A stretch of DNA of 64,000 bases, taken from positions 1 through 64,000 of the forward strand of contig JAWLAZ010000005.1 of NCBI GenBank assembly GCA_041395205.1. The letters are read 5' to 3'. A program made the position numbers and the translations under genes. Below, one piece after another: positions 41,740 to 51,158 of the stretch (the stretch's first letter is position 1; each line of letters begins with the position of its first letter). Origin of the DNA: JAHEFU01 sp041395205. GTDB taxonomy: Bacteria > 4484-113 > JAFGCY01. The notes under the pieces are model-generated. The model made no database searches. It worked only from the letters and a program-made list of their open reading frames with translations, and had not been told where the DNA came from.

Positions 41740-43275
41740 ATGGATGCACAAGTCAAGCTGCTGCTCAGCGATGATGTATTCGGCCGCCGCCGCGGTGAAC
41801 TGACAGCGATCCGGATCCAGTCCGGATTGATCCACAGCCTGGAAACTGTCAGTGCGGAGGATGCCGCCCGGCTGCTCGGCAGCGAAGCCGCCGTTCAGGA
41901 CCTGCGCGGCTCCCTGCTGCTGCCCGGGCTGATCGACTCGCACGTGCATGCGATTGCCACCGGGATGTTCATGCTCAGTGAAAACCTGCAGGAGGTCACG
42001 AGCCTGGCGCAGCTCGAGGCGGCGATCCGTCGCACGGCGCAGCGCAGTGAGCGTGTTGTCAGACTCGGCGGGCTGGATCTCTCACGGCTGGACAGGGCGG
42101 AGCATCCGCAGCTGGACCGCGCCTGGCTGGACGGAGTCGTCTCTGACCGGCCGCTGATCATCAAGAGCGTGGAGGGCCATTCCAGCTGGTTCAATACGCG
42201 GGGCTGGGAGATGGTGATCGATGAGCGGATCATGGCGGAGGAAGGCCTGAGCCGTGAAGCGATCGACGAGATGTACGAGCGGGGCCGCCTGCATGGCGGT
42301 GCCTACGAGAAACACACAACGCCGCTCTATGACAGCTACAGCCACGCCGAGCGCCGGGCCGGGATGCAGCTCGTGCTCGACACCGCGCGGCGCATGGGCC
42401 TGACCGGGATCCACTGCCTGGAGGGCTACGGTGACTTCCGCCGCGAGGACTTCCAGCTCATCCTCGAACTGGACGGGCAGGGCTGCGACCTGACGCTCTA
42501 CTGCCGTGACAGCACGCCGAAACTGGCCCATGAACTGGGCGTGCCGCGCTTCGGCGGCTGCTGGTGCGTGGACGGCGCGATCGGCAGCCACAGTGCGGCG
42601 GTCTCCGTGCCCTATGCCGACCGTCCCGGGCACTGCGGCGAGCTGTACTTTGACGACGCCCAGCTCGCGGCCTGGATCCGCAGCGGGATCGAGCATGAGA
42701 TGCAGGTCTGCGTGCATGCGATCGGCGACCGTGCACTGGAACAGACGATCCGCATCTATGAGGAGCTGGCACCACGGCATGACCTGGCTGCCAGCCGCCA
42801 CCGCGTCGATCACTTCATCCTCGGTGACGAGGGCCAGGCTGAGCGAGCGGCCCACCTCGGGCTCTGCAGCTCGATGCAGCCGGCCTTCGATGCCCGCTGG
42901 GGCGGCGCGTCTGGCGGCTATGCCACGCGGCTGGGCAGCACACGCGCGCTGGAGACGAACCCGGTCGGCACGATGCAGCGCTGCGGCCTGCGCGTCGGCG
43001 GGTCAAGCGACAGCTACATCACACCGCTGGACCCGCTGGGCGGGATGCATGCCGCGATGAACCACCACAATCCGCGCCACCGCGTGGACTTCGAGACCGC
43101 CGTTGCCATGTTCACGAGTGAAGGTGCCTGGCTCGGGCATGCCGAACATGAGCGTGGTGGCATCAGCGTGGGGCAGGCTGCCAGCTTCACGGTTGTCAAC
43201 GGCGACCGCTCGCTGGAGGGCGCAGAGGTGCGCGCGACCATCCACCGTGGTCGGCTGGTCCACGAGGCTGGCTGA
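41740..43275 (+). CDS. Amidohydrolase family protein (YtcJ-like)
   Basis: 511-residue metal-dependent hydrolase of the amidohydrolase-3 type: metal ligands in DSHVHAIATGM (near residue 66) and VHAIGDRALE, then HRVDHFIL, and a C-terminal composite-barrel end (GGISVGQAASFTVVNGD). YtcJ relatives hydrolyse N-acyl or formyl compounds; the substrate is unknown. No signal peptide, so it is cytoplasmic. Apparently leaderless. Confidence 0.85.
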   Translation: MDAQVKLLLSDDVFGRRRGELTAIRIQSGLIHSLETVSAEDAARLLGSEAAVQDLRGSLLLPGLIDSHVHAIATGMFMLSENLQEVTSLAQLEAAIRRTAQRSERVVRLGGLDLSRLDRAEHPQLDRAWLDGVVSDRPLIIKSVEGHSSWFNTRGWEMVIDERIMAEEGLSREAIDEMYERGRLHGGAYEKHTTPLYDSYSHAERRAGMQLVLDTARRMGLTGIHCLEGYGDFRREDFQLILELDGQGCDLTLYCRDSTPKLAHELGVPRFGGCWCVDGAIGSHSAAVSVPYADRPGHCGELYFDDAQLAAWIRSGIEHEMQVCVHAIGDRALEQTIRIYEELAPRHDLAASRHRVDHFILGDEGQAERAAHLGLCSSMQPAFDARWGGASGGYATRLGSTRALETNPVGTMQRCGLRVGGSSDSYITPLDPLGGMHAAMNHHNPRHRVDFETAVAMFTSEGAWLGHAEHERGGISVGQAASFTVVNGDRSLEGAEVRATIHRGRLVHEAG

Positions 43276-43286
43276 CAGGCCGGATC

Positions 43287-44879
43287 CTAGAAGGGTGGCG
43301 AGGCGAACCAGTTCACGCCGCTGACGTTGTCATCCACGACCACCACCTGCTGGCTGAACGGGGTGATCGTCCAGCCGCTCTTGGAGCAGGTCGCGGTGTA
43401 GATCCCGCTCGGCACGTTGCTGATGGTGAAGCCGCCGCCACTGACACTCACGCCGTTGATCGGCGAACCGGATTCCGGGGTGAGCGTGATCGTCGCCCCG
43501 CTCAGGCCTCCCGGCGGACCGCTGACCACTCCGCTCACGCTGAAGGTGCCGTTGTTGTCAGGCGCGGCGCTGAAATTCACACCACTGACGTCATGATTCG
43601 TGATCTCGAGGCTGACTGAAGGAGGCGTGAAGACCCATCCCGCCAGACTCGGAGTCACGGTGTAGCTGCCCGCTGCCAGGCCGCCAAGGTTGTATGCCCC
43701 GCTGTTGTCAGTCGTTGTCACATGTCCGCCGGGGTTGACGGTGATCGTCACATTCTCGAGATTGGTGGTCCCGACCGTGATCCCGCCGCTGATGCTGTAG
43801 CTTGCCGTCACGATCTCGCTGCCGGTGAAGTCATTGCCCGTGCTGTCGCCATCACTGACTGTGAGGTTGATGCTCACCGGGGCGAATTCATAGCCGGCCA
43901 GGCTGGGGGTCAGGGTGTAGCTGCCGTTGACGATCCCGCCGATGCTGAAGTCGCCCGCATTGTCAGTCTGGATGCTGAAGCCGCCGGGGGTGAGCGTCAT
44001 CAGCACGTTCTCCAGCCCGCCGCCCAGGTCCAGCTGCACGTTGCCGCTCACGCTGTGGCTGGGAATGCCGAGATCCTGCATGGCGAATTCCACGTCCGTC
44101 ACGTCGGCGCTGGTGAGTTCAACCACCTCATTGCCGGGGGTGAAGCCGAAGCCGGCCTTGGCCGGGGTCAGGGTGTAGCTGCCCGGGGCCAGCCCGCTGA
44201 AGCTGAAGGCGCCGGCGCTGTCCGACAGCACACTGCTGCCGCCCGGTTCGATGAAGATTTCCACGTCCTCAACGTTCAGGGCATCCAGCGGGTCATAGAC
44301 CACACCGCTGATGGTGTAGGTCACGGTGCTGTCGGTCTGGACGTTGGCACCGTTGATCACGAACTCACTGAGATCCCAGCCCACCACGGCGAAGTAGAAC
44401 ACGCCCGTGGCCGAGGTGTAGTCACCGCCGCTCGTGAGCGTGAACTCCTCAGTGCCGCTGCTGAGCGGTGCCCCGAACTGCCAGCGCCCGGTGTTGAAGT
44501 CGGCCAGGCCGAGCCAGGGAGCGCGGCCGGAGTTGAGGGAGATGTCCAGCACCAGCTTCACCAGTGGATCGCCCGCGCTGTCAAAGCTGTAGACCGCATA
44601 CTCCAGCCCCTCAGCCGGGACATTGAAGGACAGGGCATTCAGGCTGGCGATCGCGCCATTGCTCTTCTCGAAGAATTCACTGCCCTTGATCTGGTTGTCA
44701 ACCAACACCGCACCGCTGCGGTCAACGGGGAAGGGGGGCAGCTGATCCGCAGGCGCGCTGGACAGCAGCGACTGCTCAGTCTGCGGGGCGACGTCAGGCG
44801 CATTGTTTCCGGCGCAGGAAGCGAGCAGGTAGGCGCCGCAGAGCGCGAGCAGCACGGAACGGAACAGGGACAGCTTCAT
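43287..44879 (-). CDS. Lipoprotein with four carboxypeptidase-regulatory-like repeats
   Basis: 530 residues with a type II signal peptide (lipobox LLASC, Cys22). A region of about 170 residues follows, then four beta-sandwich repeats of about 75 residues. Each starts SGxV/SGGI and contains a TLTPGG-like core and GSYTLTPSLAGY/W-FxP (e.g. LAPGSYTLTPAKAGFGFTPG). These are carboxypeptidase regulatory-like/Cna-B-type domains, common in surface proteins. The role is unknown. GGAG lies seven bases before the start. Confidence 0.82.
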   Translation of the reverse strand: MKLSLFRSVLLALCGAYLLASCAGNNAPDVAPQTEQSLLSSAPADQLPPFPVDRSGAVLVDNQIKGSEFFEKSNGAIASLNALSFNVPAEGLEYAVYSFDSAGDPLVKLVLDISLNSGRAPWLGLADFNTGRWQFGAPLSSGTEEFTLTSGGDYTSATGVFYFAVVGWDLSEFVINGANVQTDSTVTYTISGVVYDPLDALNVEDVEIFIEPGGSSVLSDSAGAFSFSGLAPGSYTLTPAKAGFGFTPGNEVVELTSADVTDVEFAMQDLGIPSHSVSGNVQLDLGGGLENVLMTLTPGGFSIQTDNAGDFSIGGIVNGSYTLTPSLAGYEFAPVSINLTVSDGDSTGNDFTGSEIVTASYSISGGITVGTTNLENVTITVNPGGHVTTTDNSGAYNLGGLAAGSYTVTPSLAGWVFTPPSVSLEITNHDVSGVNFSAAPDNNGTFSVSGVVSGPPGGLSGATITLTPESGSPINGVSVSGGGFTISNVPSGIYTATCSKSGWTITPFSQQVVVVDDNVSGVNWFASPPF

Positions 44880-45052
44880 ACATTCTCCAGCCGGGGTGAG
44901 CTTGCCGCGCAGTTACGGTCCCCAATGCGCGGTGCAGACCCTGAAGGCCATGCAAATTCAGGTTAGATCGGGTTTCAGCCCAGGTAAATTATGACGCAGC
45001 TGCAGCCGAAGTCAATGGACAGTTACGATGCTTTCGAGCTATACACCACGGC

Positions 45053-45283
45053 CTACCACCACCAGGAATCGTAGGGGTAGCGGTCGCGACCGTTGACCAC
45101 TCCGTCGCGGTCGTAGTCCTCCCAGTACCACCAGGCGTCGTGCCGGTGGCGGTAGTCGTAGTCGGGGCAGTCGCACCAGTAGTCATCATCCCGCAGACCC
45201 ACGGACACATAGCCGGAGCAGCCCGTGGCCCCCAGCGCCAGCAGGCCCAGCATGCAGATCAGCATGATTCTCACAGCAGCCAT
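45053..45283 (-). CDS. Small Tyr/Trp/Asp-rich lipoprotein
   Basis: 76 residues with a lipoprotein signal (LALGATGCS). The mature part is extremely rich in Asp, Tyr and Trp and contains DRDGVVNGRDRYP, which resembles a calcium-binding Asp-rich loop (DxDGxxNxxD). Not otherwise recognised. ATG 45283 overlaps the stop of the upstream zinc-binding protein gene by one base (TGATG) and has GAGGAA upstream. Confidence 0.6.
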   Translation of the reverse strand: MAAVRIMLICMLGLLALGATGCSGYVSVGLRDDDYWCDCPDYDYRHRHDAWWYWEDYDRDGVVNGRDRYPYDSWWW

Positions 45284-45492
45284 CACATTTCCTCGTGTTG
45301 CCGGGCAGTCTGAGCGGAACTGCTGCGGCGCGGACGGCGCACCAGCTCTCCATCGCAGCTGGGACAGATGTGCATCAGGTGCTCGGCGCAGTTCTCACAG
45401 AAGCTGCATTCATGGGAGCAGATGAACGCCCTGCCCCCGGGCGGCAGCTCCGCTTCACAACGCTCGCAGCGGGTCTTCATCTCGAGTGCCAT
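45283..45492 (-). CDS. DUF1272-like cysteine-rich protein
   Basis: 69 residues starting MALEMKTRCERCEAELP, with eight cysteines in pairs (CERC, CSHECSFCENC, CPSC), as in DUF1272 family proteins, which probably bind zinc. No function is known. ATG 45492 has GGAGG five bases upstream. Coupled to the small lipoprotein gene by a one-base stop/start overlap. Confidence 0.78.
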   Translation of the reverse strand: MALEMKTRCERCEAELPPGGRAFICSHECSFCENCAEHLMHICPSCDGELVRRPRRSSSAQTARQHEEM

Positions 45493-45605
45493 GCCAGCCT
45501 CCACCACACCATAGTTTTAACTTATTCAGTCCAGCCGCGCATTATTCTTATCGGGGTTATCCAAAAACAGTCCACAAGGCTCTAGCGGCCTATACACCTG
45601 TTTGC

Positions 45606-45611
45606 TACAAT
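45606..45611 (+). promoter_or_regulatory. -10-like TACAAT before ftsK
   Basis: Ends seven bases before ATG 45619, with no ribosome site between. Confidence 0.5.
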
Positions 45612-45618
45612 CCAGCAG

Positions 45619-48375
45619 ATGCCTGTCAGCAAGCCCAAGAGCAGCACGGGACGGTCGGCCAGCACTCCACGCAAGGCCGGCAGCACCGCGCGCAAACCCG
45701 CCGCGAAGAAGAGCAGCAGCACGAGCCGCAGCAGCTCCACTCGCAGCAGCAGCCGCGCGAAGACTCCGGCCGCGCAGCAGGGGCACAGCTTCGGCCGCGA
45801 CCTGATGATCCTCTCCTCGGTGGCCCTGGCCCTGTTCATGGGCTTCGCGGTCTACTACCCGAGCTTCTCGGATCCCGTCGGTCCGCTGGTCCACAACTCT
45901 CTGCGAACCTCAATCGGGATCGGGATGTACGTGATCCCGCTCGTGATGGCCTGCGTACCCTTCCTGTTCTTCGAGAACAAGTGGCGGCCGCGCTTCCTCG
46001 GAGCCTGGCTCTGGAGCTGGGCGCTGACGATCCTCGGTGCACTGATCGGCGGCTGCTTCACCCTGCACGACTGGGGCGGACTGCTCGGCGACAGTGCAGC
46101 GAGCCTCGGGCGCAGCTACATGGGCAACTACTACGTCGTGCTCGTCGGCGCGATCAGCCTGCTCGTCGTCGTCCGCATCGTGGGCTGGCGGCCCTTCGTG
46201 AGCATTGCGAAGGGCAGCGTGCAGGCCGGGGCCAAAGCCGTGGAGGCTGCGGGCCAGTTCAAGGCCCAGATCTCCGAGGAGGCTGCGATCCTGCGTGAGG
46301 AGCGCGAGATCCGTACGCGTGAACAGGCCGCGCGCCAGCGTGAGCGGCGCAGCCAGGCGGAGCAGGATCTGATCAATGCCGAGCTGGAAGTCGCGGATGC
46401 CCCCGAGGATGACAGCCCGATCATCCGCGAAAAGCCCGCCAGGGCGAAGCCTGCCCAGACTGCGGAGGCAAGTGCACCGCCTGCTGAGTCACAGAGCGAG
46501 CCTGTGCAGGCTGCCGCTCAGACTGACAATGCGGCTGCAGGAACTGAAACTGCCGATGTCCCCGTGCAGCCCGTCGACCTGAGTGTCACCGGCCTGCCGA
46601 GTCTCGCCACCGCCGAGTCCGTACTGGCGGCGGAAGCCGTGCGCAGCCAGGATGACTTCATCGAGGTCGTCAATTCCGCCGGGAATGGCAATGCCGCAGA
46701 GTCATCCTCCATTGCTCAGCCGGCTGAGGCTCAGCCCACTGTGGAGCAGGCCATCCCTGAAGTGCACCTGATGGAAGGCCTGGCGGAATCGGAGACAGAA
46801 GCCCCGGCCAGCGAGCCGGTGGTCGCCCTGCCTGAAGAGCAGCCGCAGACTCAGGCGCAGTCCGTTCCGGCTGAGATCCCCGAAGTGGATGACTCCGAGC
46901 GCCGCCTGCGCGAGCTGGTGGAGGACCACGGAGCCCACGGCGAGGAGCAGCAGAGCCTGTTCCCGCAGCTTGCCAACGACTACACCCTGCCCGGGGTGGA
47001 ACTGCTGAAGGACTCCGTCGTCAGCGGCGGGGAGGAGCAGCACCTCGCTCCGCGCGCCCGGATCATCGAGAAGACGCTGGCCAGCTTCAACATCGAGGCC
47101 CGCTGCGCCAACTGGGTGGTCGGACCGCGCGTGACCCGCTTCGAGATCAAGATCGGCCCCGGCATCAATGTCAACAAGATCAGCAACCTCGCTGACAACC
47201 TCGCGCTGGAACTGGCCGTCAAGGCCGTGCGGATCGAGGCGCCGATCCCGGGGATGAGCGCCGTGGGGATTGAGGTCCCGAACGCCAGCCCGGACCTCGT
47301 GACGCTCAAGGACATCCTCACGAGCAGCATCTTCCGCAACAACAACCACCCGCTCACGGTTGCCATCGGCCGTGACATCGCCGGCAACCCGATCATCGCC
47401 AACCTCGCGAAGATGCCGCACCTGCTGGTGGCGGGTGCCACCGGCTCGGGCAAGTCGGTCTGCCTCAACACGCTGATCGTCAGCCTGCTGATGCGCAACA
47501 CGCCCGAGACCCTGCGCATGATCCTGATCGACCCCAAGCGCGTCGAGATGACGAGCTATGAGGATGCGCCGCTTCTGGCCTGCCCCGTGGTCTGCGAGGT
47601 CAACCAGGCCCAGAGTGCGCTCAAGTGGGTCGTGGCCGAGATGGACCGCCGCTACCGCCTGCTGCAGGCGCACAAGGCACGCAATATCGCGACCTTCAAT
47701 GACAGCGTGGAGCGCCACAAGCGCCTGCCCTTCCTGGTCGTTGTCATCGACGAGCTGGCGGACCTGATGATGCTGGCCGGCAAGACCATCGAGGCCCTGA
47801 TCTGCCGCATCACGCAGCTCAGCCGCGCCGTCGGGATCCACATGGTGATCGCCACCCAGCGCCCGGACGTGAAGGTCATCACCGGCCTGATCAAGGCCAA
47901 TGTTCCGAGCCGCATCGCCTTCGCCGTCGTCAGCAACGTTGACAGCCGCACGATCCTCGACGGCGGCGGTGCCGAGAAGCTGCTCGGCAGTGGTGACATG
48001 CTGTTCTCGCCGATCGGTGAGAACGTGCCGCTGCGCGTGCAGGGCTGTTTCCTCTCCGATGATGAAATCAACCGCGTCACCGCCTGGTGCCGCGAGCAGG
48101 CCCCGCCGCGTTACGACGAGGGCATCACGCAGTTCGGCGACGAGGATGAGGATGGCGCGGGCTCGACGGTGGGAGCCGGCGGCGGCCCGGATGACGACCC
48201 GCTGCTCGGCGAGGCTGAAGCGATCGTGCGCTCCACGGGCCGGGCCTCCACGAGCTTCCTGCAGCGCAAGCTGAAGATCGGCTACAACCGCGCCGCACGC
48301 CTGATGGAGGAGCTGGAATTCGCCGAGGTGGTCACCCCGCCGGACCATGCCGGCAACAGGTCAGTGATCCCCTAG
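45619..48375 (+). CDS. ftsK: DNA translocase FtsK
   Basis: 918 residues: a basic Ser/Lys/Arg-rich N-terminal tail, four membrane helices (about 55-190), an Ala/Glu/Pro-rich linker to about 420, then the motor with Walker A GATGSGKSVCLNTL (around residue 605) and Walker B LVVVIDELADLMM. A gamma winged-helix domain at the end (RAARLMEELEFAEVVTPPD) reads KOPS-type sequences. It pumps chromosome DNA at the division septum. The linker is of moderate length. It is followed immediately by an AT-rich cassette. Confidence 0.95.
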   Translation: MPVSKPKSSTGRSASTPRKAGSTARKPAAKKSSSTSRSSSTRSSSRAKTPAAQQGHSFGRDLMILSSVALALFMGFAVYYPSFSDPVGPLVHNSLRTSIGIGMYVIPLVMACVPFLFFENKWRPRFLGAWLWSWALTILGALIGGCFTLHDWGGLLGDSAASLGRSYMGNYYVVLVGAISLLVVVRIVGWRPFVSIAKGSVQAGAKAVEAAGQFKAQISEEAAILREEREIRTREQAARQRERRSQAEQDLINAELEVADAPEDDSPIIREKPARAKPAQTAEASAPPAESQSEPVQAAAQTDNAAAGTETADVPVQPVDLSVTGLPSLATAESVLAAEAVRSQDDFIEVVNSAGNGNAAESSSIAQPAEAQPTVEQAIPEVHLMEGLAESETEAPASEPVVALPEEQPQTQAQSVPAEIPEVDDSERRLRELVEDHGAHGEEQQSLFPQLANDYTLPGVELLKDSVVSGGEEQHLAPRARIIEKTLASFNIEARCANWVVGPRVTRFEIKIGPGINVNKISNLADNLALELAVKAVRIEAPIPGMSAVGIEVPNASPDLVTLKDILTSSIFRNNNHPLTVAIGRDIAGNPIIANLAKMPHLLVAGATGSGKSVCLNTLIVSLLMRNTPETLRMILIDPKRVEMTSYEDAPLLACPVVCEVNQAQSALKWVVAEMDRRYRLLQAHKARNIATFNDSVERHKRLPFLVVVIDELADLMMLAGKTIEALICRITQLSRAVGIHMVIATQRPDVKVITGLIKANVPSRIAFAVVSNVDSRTILDGGGAEKLLGSGDMLFSPIGENVPLRVQGCFLSDDEINRVTAWCREQAPPRYDEGITQFGDEDEDGAGSTVGAGGGPDDDPLLGEAEAIVRSTGRASTSFLQRKLKIGYNRAARLMEELEFAEVVTPPDHAGNRSVIP

Positions 48376-48377
48376 GC

Positions 48378-48417
48378 TTGACTTTGTATGTGAATTGCAT
48401 ACAATTGTATGTGAATT
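48378..48417 (+). promoter_or_regulatory. Promoter with overlapping 13-base direct repeats before the AT-rich cassette
   Basis: TTGACT (48378-48383), 16-base spacer, TACAAT (48400-48405). TTGTATGTGAATT occurs at 48385-48397 and again at 48405-48417, 20 bases apart, flanking the -10. TTGTATG also pairs with CATACAA (48398-48404). This looks like an operator. Confidence 0.6.
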
Positions 48418-48509
48418 CAAAACATTCGCAGACTTAACATTGCTGTTAGTAAAGAATTATTATTGTTTCGCAGGGTTAAGCTCGGTGTTGTGAGCTATCG
48501 GAATTGAAA

Positions 48510-49190
48510 ATGGATTTTGGTCTTGCAAAACTGCTCATTCTCTTGTTTCCCGGAGTTGTTGCATACATTGTGAGCGAGCGCATCATTATTCGCCAGGGAA
48601 GTGTTGCCGGGAAGAACTATTCAAGTGTCATTGCCATTGTTGCATTTTCGGCATGGGTATATGGAGTGTACATTGTCGTTTCGAATCTGTTGAGCGCTAC
48701 GACTCTTCGCAATAATAGCGTGCCTCCCTTTCAATCTACACCGAGTTCGAATTCGCAATCATTGTTAAGTATTATTGCCGATATTAATGAACTGCCTTGG
48801 CTAATACTGATAGCTATTGCTGTTGGGGTAATATATGCGATTGTAAAGAACCGAGATCTAGATAGTATTGTATTGAATAGGTTCAGAGACAGGTCATGGG
48901 ATAGAACTTCGGTATGGTATGAGTTTCTGAAATCTGGCGACATCTGGACATCTCCAAAGTGGGTGGAGGTGTACTTTAAAGATGGGAGAGTGTTGCTTGG
49001 TTCTATAAACGCAGCGCCGACTTCCATTGAAGAAGAGACAATGCTGTTGTTGCAAGGTGTTACATCATACAGATACGTGGATGAAAAGAAGATGATCAAA
49101 TTAAAAAATGAGGTGTTTGATCACGTAATTGTTAATGTCCTGAGCTCTGACATACTATACGTAGCAGTCAAGCCTGGAATTAAGGAGTAG
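48510..49190 (+). CDS. DUF6338-like membrane protein (AT-rich, probably acquired)
   Basis: 226 residues: three hydrophobic segments (residues 1-24, about 42-60 and about 95-115) followed by a soluble C-terminal domain containing WVEVYFKDGRVLLG. Size, membrane pattern and the FPGVVAYIVSERII start resemble the DUF6338 family; I hold this loosely. Base composition is markedly more AT-rich than every neighbouring gene. The start is ATG 48510 (TTG 48504 is an alternative). It lies in one transcription unit with the 48-residue gene that follows. Confidence 0.6.
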   Translation: MDFGLAKLLILLFPGVVAYIVSERIIIRQGSVAGKNYSSVIAIVAFSAWVYGVYIVVSNLLSATTLRNNSVPPFQSTPSSNSQSLLSIIADINELPWLILIAIAVGVIYAIVKNRDLDSIVLNRFRDRSWDRTSVWYEFLKSGDIWTSPKWVEVYFKDGRVLLGSINAAPTSIEEETMLLLQGVTSYRYVDEKKMIKLKNEVFDHVIVNVLSSDILYVAVKPGIKE

Positions 49191-49195
49191 CAAAG

Positions 49196-49342
49196 ATGAC
49201 TGACCCAAAAGACAAGAACAACAAAGATCATGACAGTCGAAATAAGAACTCAGATCTGATATTTGAGCGCGGTGTAATCAAGGGATTGGTCCCAGATTCT
49301 TCTAGGCCGGAGCCTGAAGTGATGGAAGATGATGAAGATTAG
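49196..49342 (+). CDS. Small hydrophilic protein of the AT-rich cassette
   Basis: 48 residues, very rich in Asp, Lys, Asn and Glu (starts MTDPKDKNNKDHDSRNKNSD). It contains a less charged centre (LIFERGVIKGLVP) and an acidic end. AAGGAG at 49181-49186, just before the stop of the membrane-protein gene, is correctly spaced for this ATG, so the two are translationally linked. Not recognised. It could be a partner or regulator of the membrane protein. Confidence 0.55.
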   Translation: MTDPKDKNNKDHDSRNKNSDLIFERGVIKGLVPDSSRPEPEVMEDDED

Positions 49343-49406
49343 AGCATTGGCAAGTTGCTAGCCATGTCGCCCAAAGGTTGTTTAGCTGCTACTTGCAACC
49401 CCCCCT

Positions 49407-49874
49407 CTACCAAATCCCCAGCATCCTCCGCATCAGTACGATCTGTCCGAGGTGGTATGAATTATGCAGGGCGTGGCTCGTGATGATTATCCCCACATTG
49501 CGGTCGCCGAAATGCACCTGCTCCAGTGCGCCCTCGCGCTCAGGCGTTGCCAGAAGCTGCGCCAGCACTTCATGGAAGTGCGCCACCTGCGCCTCCCAGG
49601 CATCGGGTCCGACCGCCGGGAAGTCCGTCACACCGAATTCGAAATCCTCCGGCAGTTCCGCCATGCCCTTAGTCAGTTCCAGCCGCCGGTCCTGCCAGTA
49701 GTTCATGTGCCCCACGAGCCCGGCGATGGTGTAGGGCAGGCCCGCAATCTCCCGGCAGGCCAGCTCAGGCGTGATCCCGCCGAGGATCTTCCTCGGGTCC
49801 TCATGTTCCCACTCGCCGCCGTAGAGGATTGCCAGTACGTCCCTGCCCGGGTTGATTGCCGTGATTGCGTCCAT
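49407..49874 (-). CDS. DinB-like protein
   Basis: 155 residues of the DinB/YfiT four-helix bundle type. Candidate metal-binding histidines are in LVGHMNYW and HALHNSYHLGQIV near the C-terminus; the last motif is characteristic. Members include thiol-dependent transferases; most are uncharacterised. Apparently leaderless (TAGAAT six bases before ATG 49874). Confidence 0.8.
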   Translation of the reverse strand: MDAITAINPGRDVLAILYGGEWEHEDPRKILGGITPELACREIAGLPYTIAGLVGHMNYWQDRRLELTKGMAELPEDFEFGVTDFPAVGPDAWEAQVAHFHEVLAQLLATPEREGALEQVHFGDRNVGIIITSHALHNSYHLGQIVLMRRMLGIW

Positions 49875-49880
49875 GCACTG

Positions 49881-49886
49881 ATTCTA
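49881..49886 (-). promoter_or_regulatory. -10-like TAGAAT before the DinB-like gene
   Basis: Ends six bases upstream of ATG 49874 on the minus strand; no ribosome site. Confidence 0.5.
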
Positions 49887-49903
49887 GCCCGAACCGTGCC
49901 TGC

Positions 49904-51097
49904 CTACCACTGATAGAGGGCCTGCGGCGCGCTCAGGTCGTACTCCTCCGGGATTCTGACAATCTCGGCGGGCAGGCTTTCATCCGCATCCACATAGGCC
50001 AGTTCATTGAGCATGCTCACATATCTGTCATAGTGGATCTGCTTGATCTGCTTCCACTGCCACTCCTTGTCGCCCTGGGCATAGGGCAGCAGGAACAGCA
50101 GCGCCTCGCGGATTCCCGCGCCCTCGTCGTCCCGGTAATGCCAGAGGTCCACCTCCACATGCTGTGCCAGCCGGGCCAGCACCACCATGGCCCAGAGGTT
50201 GTAGATGCTGTAGTCCCAGCTCTTGGTGCGGCGCAGCTCCAGCGGCTGGCTGCCATCGGCGGCGATCTGCGGGGCGAAGCGCTTCTCACCCGCAGCATTG
50301 CAGACCCGCCGCGCCGTCTCCTCATCATCAAGGAACAGCGAAATGCTGACAATCAGCGTGTCGTACCAGGTGCCGTGATTATTGAAGGTCGCATCCTCCG
50401 CGCGGCCGTTGTCACTGGTCAGCAGCCAGTCCCGGAATTCCCTGAACCACTGCCGGATGCCTGCGCGATCCTGCGTGGTCCAGCCCTCCCAGCTTTCCAG
50501 CAGCGTGATGTGGTCCAGCAGCTCGGCGGTCTGTGACCAGTCGATGATCCCGAAGCCGCTGCCATCGCGCCGTCCGGGGATCGCCTGGGCGTGCTCGAGG
50601 TTTGGGTTCATGCGGGTTTCCTCATCCAGGAACCAGGCGCGCAGCAGCACTGCCGCATGCCCGGAATAGCGCTCATCTCCGCTGAAATGCCAGGCCAGAC
50701 TGAGCTGGCGCAGTCCGCTCTGCAGGCGTGACCAGTCCCGGCGGTTGGGCATGGCCTCACATTCCGGGTTGCGCTCGCCGTCGCGGTTGATCCAGGGCAG
50801 GCCGTCCGGCTTGTCCGGGTCCGGCCACCAGTAGGGGGCGTAGCTCAGGTAGTCATGCGGGTCGCCGCTGGCGGGCAGCTGCTCCTTGTTGACGACGCTC
50901 AGCGGTTCCTGCTGCAGCTCCTGCTCGGCACGGGCCAGCAGGTTCTGCAGCGCGGGGTAAAGCAGGCCGTCCTCGCTGCGGCAGTCGCGTCCGCGCATCT
51001 CCAGCAGGAAGTCGCTGTAGTAGTACAGCTCAGCCGCCGCCGGCGTGCAGAGCAAAAGCAGGCCAGGCAGGCACAGGCAGATCATTCTGAGGAGCAT
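49904..51097 (-). CDS. Alginate lyase family (PL5-like) exported protein
   Basis: 397 residues with a signal peptide (MLLRMICLCLPGLLLLCTPAAA). The alpha-toroid lyase fold is indicated by APYWWPDPDKPDGLPWINRDG, SLAWHFSGDERYSGHAAVLL and NNHGTWYDTLIVSISLFL (around residue 237), which holds the conserved Asn-His of the family. It is expected to act in the periplasm on uronate polymers by beta-elimination, but the substrate is unproven. It is not in an alginate gene cluster. Confidence 0.85.
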   Translation of the reverse strand: MLLRMICLCLPGLLLLCTPAAAELYYYSDFLLEMRGRDCRSEDGLLYPALQNLLARAEQELQQEPLSVVNKEQLPASGDPHDYLSYAPYWWPDPDKPDGLPWINRDGERNPECEAMPNRRDWSRLQSGLRQLSLAWHFSGDERYSGHAAVLLRAWFLDEETRMNPNLEHAQAIPGRRDGSGFGIIDWSQTAELLDHITLLESWEGWTTQDRAGIRQWFREFRDWLLTSDNGRAEDATFNNHGTWYDTLIVSISLFLDDEETARRVCNAAGEKRFAPQIAADGSQPLELRRTKSWDYSIYNLWAMVVLARLAQHVEVDLWHYRDDEGAGIREALLFLLPYAQGDKEWQWKQIKQIHYDRYVSMLNELAYVDADESLPAEIVRIPEEYDLSAPQALYQW

Positions 51098-51103
51098 TGC
51101 CAG

Positions 51104-51109
51104 AGCATA
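51104..51109 (-). promoter_or_regulatory. -10-like TATGCT before the alginate-lyase-like gene
   Basis: Ends six bases before ATG 51097 on the minus strand. Confidence 0.4.
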
Positions 51110-51145
51110 GCGCAGGGCGCGCTACACAGATGCGGCAGTGCCTGC

Positions 51146-51151
51146 CATAAT
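51146..51151 (+). promoter_or_regulatory. -10-like CATAAT before the CPBP gene
   Basis: Ends seven bases before GTG 51159; no ribosome site. Confidence 0.5.
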
Positions 51152-51158
51152 GGACCCC

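Noticed and set aside
48376..48510. dif recombination site next to ftsK
   Set aside because: No 28-base XerC/D-like dyad with a 6-base centre; the dyad present fits a promoter operator instead.
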